Origin: Pseudomonadota bacterium
GTDB lineage: Bacteria; Desulfobacterota; Binatia; Binatales; Binataceae
Direction: 5' to 3'
Length of the DNA: 64,000 nt
Assembly: GCA_021324455.1 (NCBI GenBank)
Contig: JAJPJA010000150.1
Location: forward strand, 1-64,000
Both the position numbers and the translations under genes were made by a program. Positions 26,467-35,992 of the stretch are shown piece by piece; the first letter of the stretch is position 1, and each line of letters opens with the position of its first letter. The notes beneath the pieces are model-generated. The model saw only the letters and a program-made list of their open reading frames with translations. It ran no database searches and was not told the origin of the DNA.

Positions 26467-28866
26467 TTAATGTCCCATCGCGGACGCCGCGGGCGGCGCC
26501 TTGAAAAAAGGTATTTCCCACTTCAATCCCGCATACAGCGCGCGCCGCGGCCCGAACTGCGGGGCGAAAACGCCGATACCGCTGCCGCTGCGAATCTGGT
26601 AGGTGCGATCGAACAGATTGAGTATCGACACCCGCGCCTGCATCGCGCCGATCGCCGGCAGTTCGAAATCTCTGGTCGCACCCACGTTGACCTGGATGTA
26701 GTAGGGCAGGTTGCCGGTATTGGCGAAGCCCTCGCGCAGTCCGCTTTGATACAGGCCGTCGAGCATGAAGTTGAATCCGCGCCATTTATACGCCGCTCCC
26801 GCCGACGACGTGAAGGTCTGGTCGTGGTCGAGGAATACATAATGGCTATTGATGTAGGCCAGCTCCCGCGGATCGAAATTGAACTGGCCCGACTCGACCT
26901 GGGTGCCCTGCGCCACCGCGTAGGCAAAGTTGGCGTAGGTGGTCAGGCTTTTGCGATTATAGGTCCCGGTAAACTCGACGCCGTAGTTTCTGCCCCTGGC
27001 GTAGTTGAAAGTCGAAAATATAATCGCAGGACCGAACTGGCCTTCGTCGATCAAATCGGTGGATTTCTTGTAATAGGCGTCGATTCCGACGTTCAGCCCC
27101 GGAAGCAATTCCTGGATAGCCCCGGCGTCGAAGTAATGCGATCGCTCCGGCGAAGGATTGCCCGCAAACGGCGAAGCCGGAGCGCCGGTGGTGTGGGCGA
27201 ATTTGTTTACCGACTCGACCGTCACCAGTTCGGTGGGCGGCGGCACGAAGTAACGCGCGTAGGCCGCGTGCAGCGTGGTTTTTCTCAACGGCTTGTAAAC
27301 GATTGCGACCCGCGGGCTGGCCTGGTCCGCGCGCACGATACCGTCGTACAGATCGAAGCGGCCGCCGAAATTGATTGTGACCTGCTCCGCGGGACGCCAT
27401 TCGTCCTGAACATATACACCGTAGAGCCACGCGGTTATCGCCCGGTTGTCCACCAGAAGTTCCGCAACGTCGCTGGTCTGCATTCCGGCCGCAGTGCAGC
27501 AGGGAAACACATGCTCGTGGTTGTCGATCTCGGCCCGCTCGCCGCTGAAATACAATCCGCTCCTGATGGTATGCGAATCGTTCAGACGCCAGGCGCCGTC
27601 GCCTTGCAAGCCGCTGGACCAACTGCTGCGAAAGATCCGCGAGGCCGCGCCATTGTAGATCAGGTCGCCGTTGATGTCGGGATAAAACGACAGGGTCGAA
27701 TAGCGGCTGAAGCCGGAGAGCTGGTAGTCGAATTTACCGGCGGTCCCCTGCCATGACAAAACGCCGAAGTAGTTCTGCTCCAGCTGGCGATCGTTCAGAT
27801 TGGCCGAGGGATAGAAGGGCACGCCGGCCAGATCGAACATCTGCGGCTGATTGGGATTGTCGGGAATCTGAAAGCGGTTGAGCGCGAAACCGCTCATCAG
27901 GCTCAACCGCTGAGTCGGGCTCAGGAAGTAAGACAGGTAGCTGAACGCCTGCCCCTGGTAGGTCTGGTCGTGGTAGGCGCTGGGTCCGGGCGTCGGCGGT
28001 TCGACGCCCAACTCATTCTGCAGATACTGGCCGGTAAAGAAGTAGTCCAGTTTGTCCTTCGACCCGCCCAATTCGAAGCTTGGCTGCAGGGTCGTATGCT
28101 GGCCGCCGTACATGTCGAGGTCGGCTCCGCTCAATGAAAGGCCGTTTTTGGTATGTATATCGACCACGCCGGCCGTGCGGTAGCCGTACTCCGCCGGCAA
28201 TGCTCCGGTCAGCAGATTGATATTATCGGCCAGCCGCGGGCTGACGATCTGGCCGAAACCGGCGATACCCTCGGGCAATTGCACGCCGTTAAGCCGGTAT
28301 TGCAGGTCGGCGTGCTCGCCGCGGACGTGGATTTGGCCGAAGGAATCCTGCGCCACGCCCGGCGCCTGCACCAGCACCTGGTTCAGGGGGGTGTTGTTGC
28401 CCTGCGGGAGGTCGTGGATGGCCTGCTGCGTGAACCGATAAACGCTGCCGCCGCTGTGGGGCGACAGACTGTTGCGGGCCGCATTGAGGCGCCTGGCGAC
28501 GACCGCCAAACTCAGCGCCTGCTGCGACTGCATGGCCAGCGTGAGCTTTACCGCTTTGCGCCTTATCGCCACGATTTTGATTGCCGGTTTGAAGCCGGAC
28601 TTGTTCGCCGTTACGGCATAGGTGCCGGCGGGGAGATTTGCAAAATCAAACCGGCCCAGATTATCGCTGTGCGCGCGTGCCACAGTTTTGCCGGCGGCGT
28701 TTTGAACCGTAACTTCGGCGTCCGCAACACCGCGGCCAAGCGAATCCTGGAGCACGCCCGACAATCCGATCGCGGCGTGTTTGACATTTCCCGCCGGAGC
28801 CGCGGCGCTTACCGCCGGGACCAGCGCTACGCATAATCCCGCTAACAGGGCAGCGCACCTCCGCAT
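26467..28866 (-). CDS. TonB-dependent outer-membrane receptor with carboxypeptidase-regulatory-like domain
   Basis: 799 residues. Signal peptide (MRRCAALLAGLCVALVPAVSA), then a carboxypeptidase-regulatory/PEGA-like beta-sandwich (about 40-110: GVLQDSLGRGVADAEVTV, DFANLPAGTYAV), a plug domain (LPQGNNTPLNQVL, IHVRGEHADLQYRLNGVQLP), and a 22-strand beta-barrel. No obvious TonB box can be stated by eye. The ATG at 28866 has GGAG 7 nt upstream. It leads the receptor-exbB-exbD-tonB unit. Substrate unknown; the class includes siderophore, vitamin and oligosaccharide receptors. Confidence 0.85.
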   Translation of the reverse strand: MRRCAALLAGLCVALVPAVSAAAPAGNVKHAAIGLSGVLQDSLGRGVADAEVTVQNAAGKTVARAHSDNLGRFDFANLPAGTYAVTANKSGFKPAIKIVAIRRKAVKLTLAMQSQQALSLAVVARRLNAARNSLSPHSGGSVYRFTQQAIHDLPQGNNTPLNQVLVQAPGVAQDSFGQIHVRGEHADLQYRLNGVQLPEGIAGFGQIVSPRLADNINLLTGALPAEYGYRTAGVVDIHTKNGLSLSGADLDMYGGQHTTLQPSFELGGSKDKLDYFFTGQYLQNELGVEPPTPGPSAYHDQTYQGQAFSYLSYFLSPTQRLSLMSGFALNRFQIPDNPNQPQMFDLAGVPFYPSANLNDRQLEQNYFGVLSWQGTAGKFDYQLSGFSRYSTLSFYPDINGDLIYNGAASRIFRSSWSSGLQGDGAWRLNDSHTIRSGLYFSGERAEIDNHEHVFPCCTAAGMQTSDVAELLVDNRAITAWLYGVYVQDEWRPAEQVTINFGGRFDLYDGIVRADQASPRVAIVYKPLRKTTLHAAYARYFVPPPTELVTVESVNKFAHTTGAPASPFAGNPSPERSHYFDAGAIQELLPGLNVGIDAYYKKSTDLIDEGQFGPAIIFSTFNYARGRNYGVEFTGTYNRKSLTTYANFAYAVAQGTQVESGQFNFDPRELAYINSHYVFLDHDQTFTSSAGAAYKWRGFNFMLDGLYQSGLREGFANTGNLPYYIQVNVGATRDFELPAIGAMQARVSILNLFDRTYQIRSGSGIGVFAPQFGPRRALYAGLKWEIPFFKAPPAASAMGH

Positions 28867-28982
28867 TTGATGCTCCTCGACATTCGATCGACTCTCCCGC
28901 ATGCGCCAGAACAGGCGCGCGTCCGGAATCCGGCGCGCCCGGGCGGCACGCGTACTGTGTCAGATGGTTTTTGAGGAAGAGA

Positions 28983-29303
28983 TCAGACAGCGGCGGGAGG
29001 AGCGCGTCCGAGGAGCTGGGGCCTGCGCGTGCTCAGCAGCCGCGGATCGATTGAGGCGGCAACGAACTCATATTCCGGCAGCGGCCGGATGAATTGCGGA
29101 GCGATGCTGGTGTTGGCCGGGGCATGCGCGTGCAGGGCGCATACCGGACAGGCTATCTCACCCGAGACCAGCGCGCCCGATCTGGAAAACGCCGAGGCAT
29201 CGGCCCACGGATGGATATGCGCGGCGGCAATCAACTGTGCCGCGAGCATCAGCACGGCGGCCGGAGCCGCGATAGCGCGCCGCAACGGATTCGCGCCGAT
29301 CAT
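28983..29303 (-). CDS. Small His/Cys-containing exported protein
   Basis: 106 residues. A hydrophobic N-terminal segment (LRRAIAAPAAVLMLAAQLIAAAHIHP) can act as a signal or anchor, followed by a CPVC motif and a His-rich stretch (ALHAHAP). This resembles small DUF2946-like proteins often located next to metal-uptake receptors, but the match is weak. It lies 116 nt upstream of the TonB receptor on the same strand. An alternative start at 29321 (GTG) or 29375 (TTG) cannot be excluded. Metal binding is inference from the Cys/His pattern. Confidence 0.5.
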   Translation of the reverse strand: MIGANPLRRAIAAPAAVLMLAAQLIAAAHIHPWADASAFSRSGALVSGEIACPVCALHAHAPANTSIAPQFIRPLPEYEFVAASIDPRLLSTRRPQLLGRAPPAAV

Positions 29304-29509
29304 ATTGTTGCGCCCGCTCAGCACCTTTATAACCGCATCGCAAACGAGGCTATCCGAAGTAAAACCGGCAGGCAACCAAGGCGCCGCATCCCGCTATACG
29401 CGCGCCGGGATGGCGCGCTGTTCACGCCTGCGGTCAATCACGCATTTACGCTGAATCCGCCCGGGTAAGCATTGCGATCGGGCGCTGGTGGCCATAAAGG
29501 AGGCCGGCG

Positions 29510-32500
29510 TTATGATTGCGTCTTCTCCGGCGCGGGGGCCCTGCCCTCCAGCGCCGGCTGAGGTTTTCCGAACAAGGCTCCAAGGCGCTGCATCAGTATG
29601 TAGAACACCGGGACGAACGGAATCGCCAGCAGCGTCGAGGCCAGCATCCCGCCGAACACTACCGTTCCCAGCGACTGCTGACTGGCCGCGCCGGCGCCAT
29701 TGGCGGTCATCAGCGGGACCACGCCCAAAATGAACGCGATCGAGGTCATCACGATCGGGCGGAAGCGGCGGCGGGTCGCTTCGATCGCGGCGTCGGTCGC
29801 CGGCATCCCTTCCGCGCTCAGCTCGCGCGCGAATTCCACGATCAGAATCGCGTTTTTCGCCGCCAGCGCGATCATCAGCACCAGCCCAATCTGGGTGTAG
29901 AGATCGGCGGGAAAACGGCGCAGCGCCAGCGCGACAACGATGCCGACCAGGGCCATCGGCACGGTCAGAATCACCGCCGCCGGGTCAATCCAGCTCTCGT
30001 ACTGACCGGCCAGTACGAGGAACACCAGCGAAATCGAAAGCGCAAATATGAAATAGGCCTGGTTTCCGACCAGCTTTTCCTGGTAGGAGAGCCCCGACCA
30101 CTCGTAATCCATGCCTACCGGCAGGGTTTGATGGGCAAACTCCCCCATGATGTCCATCGCCTGGCCGGAGCTGTAGCCGGGGTTGGGGATACCGATCAAA
30201 GTCGCCGCGGGATACAGGTTGTAGCGCGTGACCAGTTCGGAGCCGAGCACGCGCCGGACATTGAGCAGCGCGCCCAGCGGAACCATCTGCGCGCTCCTGT
30301 TCCTTACATAAAGATTCGCAACATCCTGCAACTCGCGCCGGAAATCGGCACCGGCCTGCACCCGCACCTGGAAACTCTGGTTGAACTGGTTGAACAGGTT
30401 GACGTAGGTCGATCCGAGATAGGTCTGAAGCGTCTGGAAAACGTCATTCATCGAGACGCCGAGCGAACTGACCATGGTGCGGTTTATATCGAGGTAAAGC
30501 TGGGGGCTGTCGTCGCTGAACGTGGTGAAGCCGGTGCGCAGGAAGCCGGGTTTGGCCTGTGCTTCGCCGAGAATAGCCAGAACCCCCTTCTGCAATTCGC
30601 GCAGTCCGATATCGCGCCGATCCTCGATCATCATCTGAAAGCCGAACGCGTTGCCCAGACCGGGAATCGGCGACGGCGGCAGCACGGCGAAATCGGCTGA
30701 ATGCACCGCGTGGAATTTTTTGATCAGTTCCGGGATCAGCTTCATCTGCGAGAACCCGGGCGGACGCTTGTCCCAATCGTCGTACACGCCGAAGACGGTG
30801 ATGACGTTGGAGAGCTTGGCCGAATCCAGCGCCGAATACCCGCCAATCGTGACCCATCCCTTGATGCCGGCGGTGCTGCCCAGCACCCGGTTGATCGACT
30901 CCGCGGCCTGGTGAACGCGCGGCTGCGAGGCGCCTTCGGGCAGCCGCGCCACCACGATGCAGTAGCCCTGATCCTCCAGCGGCATCAGGGTGGTCGGGTA
31001 ATGCGCGAACACATAGGCCGCCGCTCCAACCACTACCGCGAAGACGCAGGCCATCGCACCCGCATGATGCGCCATGCGGCTGACCAGCCCGATGTACACG
31101 TCCTCCACCGCCTGGTAAGCGCGATTGAAGCCGCGATAAAACCAGTTGACCTTTCTGTCCCTGGGCCGCGGCTTCAAATACAGCGCGCATTGGGTGGGTT
31201 TGAGCGTAAGCGCGTTGAGCGCGCTGATAATCGCGGTGGACGCTATCACCAGGGCGAACTGGCGGAACATCTGACCGGTGATCCCCGGCAGGAAGGACGC
31301 CGGCAGAAAGACCGAACTCAGCACCAGCGTGATACCCAGGACCGGGCCGGTCAGCTCGCTCATCGCCTTGATTGCCGCGTCCTTGGGCGTAAGCCCGGTC
31401 TCGATATAATGCGACGCGTTCTCGACGATCACGATGGCGTCGTCCACCACGATGCCGATGGCCAGGATCAGCGCAAACAGCGTCATCAGGTTGACCGTGA
31501 ACCCCAGCAGCGCCATCGCCGCGAACGCGCCGATAATCGTCACCGGCACGGTGGTGGCCGGCACCAGCATCGCGCGGTAGTTCTGCAGAAACAGCATGAT
31601 CACGATCAGCACCAGCACGCCGGCTTCAATCAGTGCGTCGTACACCGCGCTGATCGACTGATTGATGAACAGGGTGGTGTCGTAGAGGGTCGTGTACTTG
31701 AGTCCCTGGGGAAACTTGCGCGCCATCTGCGCCATCAGAGCGCGCGTTTCCTGCGCCACCTGCAGGGCGTTGGCCGTGGGCAGCGCGAACACGGCCACGT
31801 TGGCCGCCTTGTTGCCGTTGAGCTGGGAGAAAACGGTGAAGACCTGCTGGCTGAGATCGACCCTGGCGAGGTCCCTGATGCGCACCAGCGCCGAGGTTTG
31901 CGCCCCCTGGGTTGCGCTCAACTGACCGGCCGGGCTTTGCGGCGGGATACTCTTGACGATGATATTTTCGAACTGCTCGACCTGCGACAGCCGTCCCAGC
32001 GTGTTGATCGTGAACTGAAACATCTGGTTGCGCGGCGACGGCGGACCGCCAATCTGCCCCGCCGCCACCTGCATGTTCTGCGACTTGATTGCCCGTTGCA
32101 CGTCGAGCACGGTCAAGCCGTAGGACTTAAGCTTGTCGGGATCCAGCCACACCCGCATGCTGTAGGGTCCCGCGCCATAGACGCTGACCTGGCCGACCCC
32201 GGGCAGGCGCGCGATCGGATCTTCCAGATTTATGATTGCGTAATTGGCCAGATAGGTCTCACCGAAGCGGTTGTCGTCGGAAAACAGGCTTTCGATCAGC
32301 AGGATGTTGGTGCTGACCTTGCGCACATTCACTCCCTGCGCGCGCACCTCGGAGGGCAGCTGCGGCAGCGCCGCGTTGACCGCGTTCTGCACCAGCACCA
32401 GCGACGTTCTGAGGTCGGTGCCGACGGCAAAGGTGACGGTCAGCGTATAGCTGCCGTCGCTGCCGCTGGTGGACTGCATGTAGATCGAATTTTCGACTCC

Positions 32501-32710
32501 GTTAACCGCCTGCTCGATCGGAATTCCGATGGTGCTGGCGACCACCTCGGCGCTGGCGCCGGCGTAGGTGCAGGTGACCTGGATGGTGGGCGGAATGATC
32601 TGCGGATACTGCGCGACGGGCAGATTGTACAGGCATACCGCGCCCAGCAGGATGGTCACGATTGCGATCACGTTGGCCAGAATCGGCCGTTCGATGAAGA
32701 ATTTCGACAT
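29510..32710 (-). CDS. RND efflux permease (HAE1 family), second copy
   Basis: 1066 residues, standard AcrB architecture: twelve helices and two large periplasmic porter/docking loops. Proton-relay Asp pair is in GIVVDDAIVIVEN (helix 4), Lys in LAAKNAILIVEF (helix 10). The membrane core is almost identical to the neighbouring permease while porter domains differ. GGAATG of the preceding gene region and a 21-nt gap indicate co-transcription. Drives drug or metabolite export across the envelope with an adaptor and outer-membrane channel. Confidence 0.93.
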   Translation of the reverse strand: MSKFFIERPILANVIAIVTILLGAVCLYNLPVAQYPQIIPPTIQVTCTYAGASAEVVASTIGIPIEQAVNGVENSIYMQSTSGSDGSYTLTVTFAVGTDLRTSLVLVQNAVNAALPQLPSEVRAQGVNVRKVSTNILLIESLFSDDNRFGETYLANYAIINLEDPIARLPGVGQVSVYGAGPYSMRVWLDPDKLKSYGLTVLDVQRAIKSQNMQVAAGQIGGPPSPRNQMFQFTINTLGRLSQVEQFENIIVKSIPPQSPAGQLSATQGAQTSALVRIRDLARVDLSQQVFTVFSQLNGNKAANVAVFALPTANALQVAQETRALMAQMARKFPQGLKYTTLYDTTLFINQSISAVYDALIEAGVLVLIVIMLFLQNYRAMLVPATTVPVTIIGAFAAMALLGFTVNLMTLFALILAIGIVVDDAIVIVENASHYIETGLTPKDAAIKAMSELTGPVLGITLVLSSVFLPASFLPGITGQMFRQFALVIASTAIISALNALTLKPTQCALYLKPRPRDRKVNWFYRGFNRAYQAVEDVYIGLVSRMAHHAGAMACVFAVVVGAAAYVFAHYPTTLMPLEDQGYCIVVARLPEGASQPRVHQAAESINRVLGSTAGIKGWVTIGGYSALDSAKLSNVITVFGVYDDWDKRPPGFSQMKLIPELIKKFHAVHSADFAVLPPSPIPGLGNAFGFQMMIEDRRDIGLRELQKGVLAILGEAQAKPGFLRTGFTTFSDDSPQLYLDINRTMVSSLGVSMNDVFQTLQTYLGSTYVNLFNQFNQSFQVRVQAGADFRRELQDVANLYVRNRSAQMVPLGALLNVRRVLGSELVTRYNLYPAATLIGIPNPGYSSGQAMDIMGEFAHQTLPVGMDYEWSGLSYQEKLVGNQAYFIFALSISLVFLVLAGQYESWIDPAAVILTVPMALVGIVVALALRRFPADLYTQIGLVLMIALAAKNAILIVEFARELSAEGMPATDAAIEATRRRFRPIVMTSIAFILGVVPLMTANGAGAASQQSLGTVVFGGMLASTLLAIPFVPVFYILMQRLGALFGKPQPALEGRAPAPEKTQS

Positions 32711-32731
32711 TCCGCCGCCCGCGGCCCGGCG

Positions 32732-35700
32732 CTACGCGCGTTTGCGCGCCTCGGGCGCCGCGAGCGCGGCGGGCGCCCGGCGCCGGCGATACCATTCGCC
32801 GAAGCGTTCCATCTCGATATAGAACACCGACACGAACGGGATCGCGATGAGCGTCGAAGCCAGCATCCCGCCGAACACCACCGTGCCCAGGGCCTGCTGA
32901 CTGGCGGCGCCGGCCCCGGTCGCGGTCAGCAGCGGCACCACCCCGAGGATGAACGCGATCGAGGTCATCACGATCGGGCGGAAGCGCCGGCGCGTCGCCT
33001 CGATCGCGGCGTCGACCGCGGGGGTGCCCTCGGCCCTGATTTCGCGCGCGAATTCGACAATCAGAATCGCGTTCTTGGCGGCCAGCGCGATCATCAACAC
33101 CAGTCCGATTTGCGTATACAGGTCGCTGGGAAAGGAACGCACCACCAGCGCCAGCAGAACTCCCACCAGCGCCATCGGCACGGTCAGGATTACGGCGGCC
33201 GGATCGGTCCAGCTTTCGTATTGCCCCGCCAGCACCAGGAACACCAGCGTGATCGACAGCGCGAAGATGAAATAGGCCTGGTTGCCGATCAGTTTCTCCT
33301 GGTAGGAAAGCCCGGTCCAGTCGTAGTCCATGCCGAGCGGCAGATTTTGACTGGCCAGACGCTCCATCGTGCTCAGCGCCTGCCCGGAGCTGTAGCCGGA
33401 GGCGGCGCTGCCGATAATCGGCACCGCGGGATACAGATTGTAGCGCGTCAGCAATTCCGACCCGAGCATCCGCCGCACGTCGACCAAGGCGCCGATCGGC
33501 ACCATCTGGCCGGCCCGATTCGCCACCCACAAATTGGAGATATCCTGCAACTCGCGGCGGTAGTCGGCGCTGGCCTGCAGGCGCACCTGAAAGCTCTGAT
33601 TGAATTTGTTGAACTGGTTTACGTAGGTCGATCCGAGGTAAGTCTGCAGAGTTTGGAAGACGTCGTTGATCGTTACGCCGAGCGATTCCGCCATGGTGCG
33701 GTTGATGTCGAGGTCGAGCTGCGGACTGGCCGCGCTGAACGTGGTGGTAACGCCGCGCAATTCGGGCTGCCGGTTGGCCTCGCGGATAATCTGCTGCGCC
33801 GCTTTGCCCAGCTCCTGCAGGCCGGTGCCGCCGCGGTCCTCGACCATCATCTGGAAACCGCCCGCCTGCCCAAGGCCCGGAATCGGCGGCGGAATCAGCA
33901 CCGAGCAATCCGCCTTGCGCACGCCGCGCAGCCGCGACCTGAGATCGCTCACGATTCGCGACTGCGCAAGATCGGGCCGCTGGTCCCACGGCTGATACAT
34001 CACGTACTCGGTGACGACGTTGGACAGGTTGGCCGCGTCCAGCGCGGAGAAACCGCCGCTGGTCACCCATCCTTTCACTCCCGGTGTCCGCTTAAGGATA
34101 CCGTCGAGCGACGCGGCCACCTCGCGCACCCGCGGCTGCGACGCTCCCGGCGGCAGCCGCGCCACCACCAAACAGTAGCCTTGGTCCTCGGTGGGCAGGA
34201 AGGCCGTCGGATGATGCCCGAACAACCATCCCGCGGTGCCGACGATTACGAAAAACAGGCAGGCCATCGCGCCCGCATGATGCGCCATGCGGCTGACCAG
34301 TCCGATGTACACGTCTTCCACCGCCTGATAGGCGCGGTTGAAGCCGCGATAGAACCAGTTGATTTTCTTGTCCTTGGGCACCGGCTTCAGATACAGCGCG
34401 CATTGCGTGGGCTTGAGCGTAAGCGCGTTGAGCGCGCTGATGATCGCGGTCGAAGCAATCACCAACGCGAACTGGCGGAACATCTGACCGGTAATCCCCG
34501 GCAGGAAGGACGCCGGCAGGAACACCGAGGTCAGCACCAGCGTGATGCCCAGGACCGGGCCGGTCAGCTCGCTCATCGCCTTGATTGCGGCGTCTTTGGG
34601 CGTGAGCCCGGTCTCGATATAGTGCGACGCGTTCTCCACGATCACGATCGCGTCGTCCACCACGATACCGATGGCCAGGATGAGCGCGAACAGGGTCATC
34701 AGGTTGACGCTGAACCCCAGCAGCGCCATCGCCGCGAACGCGCCGATAATCGTCACCGGCACGGTGGTGGCCGGCACCAGCATCGCGCGGTAGTTCTGCA
34801 GAAACAGCATGATCACAATCAGCACCAGCACGCCGGCCTCGATCAGCGCCTGGTACACGCCGTGAATGGAATCCTTGATGAAGGTCGAGGTGTCGAGCAG
34901 GGCCACGTACTTAAGTCCGGGCGGGAACTTTCTGCTCATCTGGCCCATCAGATCGCGCACCTCCTGTGCGACCTTAAGGGCGTTGGCCCCGGGCAGGGTG
35001 TAAACGTTCATCTGGGCCGCCCGCTTGCCCGACAGTCCCGAGAAAGTCGAGTAAACCTCCTGGCTCAGTTCGACCCGGGCGACGTCTTTGATCCGCACCA
35101 CGGCCGCCGCCTGGCTGCCCTGATCGGTCTGCGCGATCTGGGCTTCGGAGGACTGGGGCGGCTGGGTTTTGATGATGATGTTTTCGAACTGCCTGACATC
35201 GGACAGGCGCCCGAGGGTTTTGACGGTGAACTGGAAGGTCTGGTTGGAGGGCACCGGCGGACCGCCCAATTGCCCCGCCGCGACCTGGATGTTCTGGTTC
35301 TGCACCGCGCTTTGAACGTCGAGCACCGTCAGCCCGTAGGCCTTCAGCTTCAACGGATCGAGCCAGATCCGCATACTGTACGGACCCGCGCCGAGTACCT
35401 GCACCTGGCCCACTCCGGGCAGGCGGGCAAGCGGATTTTGCAGGTTGATAATCGCGTAGTTGCTCAGAAAAGTTTCGTCGAAGCGATTGTCGTCGGAATA
35501 GAGACTGGCGATCAGCAGGATGTTGGTGCTGACCTTCTGCACGCTGACGCCCTGGGTCTGCACCGCCTGCGGAAGCTGCGACAGCGCGCCGTTGACCGCA
35601 TTCTGCACCAGCGCGATCGCGGCGTTGAGATCGGTGCCGACGGCAAACGTCACCGTCAGCGCATAGCTGCCGTCGCTGCCGCTGGTGGACTGCATGTAGA

Positions 35701-35926
35701 TCGAGCCCTCGACCCCGTTGACGCCCTGCTCGATCGGAATCCCGACCGTGGTCGCTACCACATCGGCGCTGGCGCCGGGATAGTTGGTGCTGACCACGAT
35801 GGTGGGCGGAACGATATCGGGATACTGGGAGACGGGGAGATTGAGCAGGCAGACCGCGCCGAGCAGGATCGTGACGATCGCGATGACGTTGGCCAGGATC
35901 GGCCGTTCGATGAAAAACTTCGACAT
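32732..35926 (-). CDS. RND efflux permease (HAE1 family), first copy
   Basis: 1064 residues, same architecture as the following gene, with VVDDAIVIVEN and LAAKNAILIVEFA. It is first of the pair after the adaptor gene. The pairing of two full-length permeases behind one adaptor is the MdtABC-like layout, where MdtB and MdtC form a heterotrimer; whether these do is inference. Starts MSKFFIERPILANVIAIVTIL, a typical HAE1 N-terminus with the first helix. Confidence 0.93.
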   Translation of the reverse strand: MSKFFIERPILANVIAIVTILLGAVCLLNLPVSQYPDIVPPTIVVSTNYPGASADVVATTVGIPIEQGVNGVEGSIYMQSTSGSDGSYALTVTFAVGTDLNAAIALVQNAVNGALSQLPQAVQTQGVSVQKVSTNILLIASLYSDDNRFDETFLSNYAIINLQNPLARLPGVGQVQVLGAGPYSMRIWLDPLKLKAYGLTVLDVQSAVQNQNIQVAAGQLGGPPVPSNQTFQFTVKTLGRLSDVRQFENIIIKTQPPQSSEAQIAQTDQGSQAAAVVRIKDVARVELSQEVYSTFSGLSGKRAAQMNVYTLPGANALKVAQEVRDLMGQMSRKFPPGLKYVALLDTSTFIKDSIHGVYQALIEAGVLVLIVIMLFLQNYRAMLVPATTVPVTIIGAFAAMALLGFSVNLMTLFALILAIGIVVDDAIVIVENASHYIETGLTPKDAAIKAMSELTGPVLGITLVLTSVFLPASFLPGITGQMFRQFALVIASTAIISALNALTLKPTQCALYLKPVPKDKKINWFYRGFNRAYQAVEDVYIGLVSRMAHHAGAMACLFFVIVGTAGWLFGHHPTAFLPTEDQGYCLVVARLPPGASQPRVREVAASLDGILKRTPGVKGWVTSGGFSALDAANLSNVVTEYVMYQPWDQRPDLAQSRIVSDLRSRLRGVRKADCSVLIPPPIPGLGQAGGFQMMVEDRGGTGLQELGKAAQQIIREANRQPELRGVTTTFSAASPQLDLDINRTMAESLGVTINDVFQTLQTYLGSTYVNQFNKFNQSFQVRLQASADYRRELQDISNLWVANRAGQMVPIGALVDVRRMLGSELLTRYNLYPAVPIIGSAASGYSSGQALSTMERLASQNLPLGMDYDWTGLSYQEKLIGNQAYFIFALSITLVFLVLAGQYESWTDPAAVILTVPMALVGVLLALVVRSFPSDLYTQIGLVLMIALAAKNAILIVEFAREIRAEGTPAVDAAIEATRRRFRPIVMTSIAFILGVVPLLTATGAGAASQQALGTVVFGGMLASTLIAIPFVSVFYIEMERFGEWYRRRRAPAALAAPEARKRA

Positions 35927-35992
35927 GCTGATTAAGCGGCGGGAAACGGAGCGTTAAGCGTGCCCCTCCATTTTCATTTCCGGCCGCGCCGC

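Noticed and set aside
29304-29510. Possible cobalamin riboswitch upstream of the TonB receptor region
   Set aside because: I could not find the conserved B12-box or the expected GGGAA and AGTCAGG elements on the minus strand.
29512-29733. A short plus-strand frame with an AAGGAGG site just upstream at the 3-prime end of the second RND gene
   Set aside because: The ribosome-site match is good but the predicted product is Pro/Arg-rich and overlaps a clearly coding gene in antisense; probably chance.
30701-35935. A 5.2-kb open frame on the plus strand, antisense to both RND permease genes
   Set aside because: It is His/Arg/Asp-rich, lacks motifs, and follows from strong GC3 codon bias of the two similar genes. 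The matching halves reflect the duplicated permeases.
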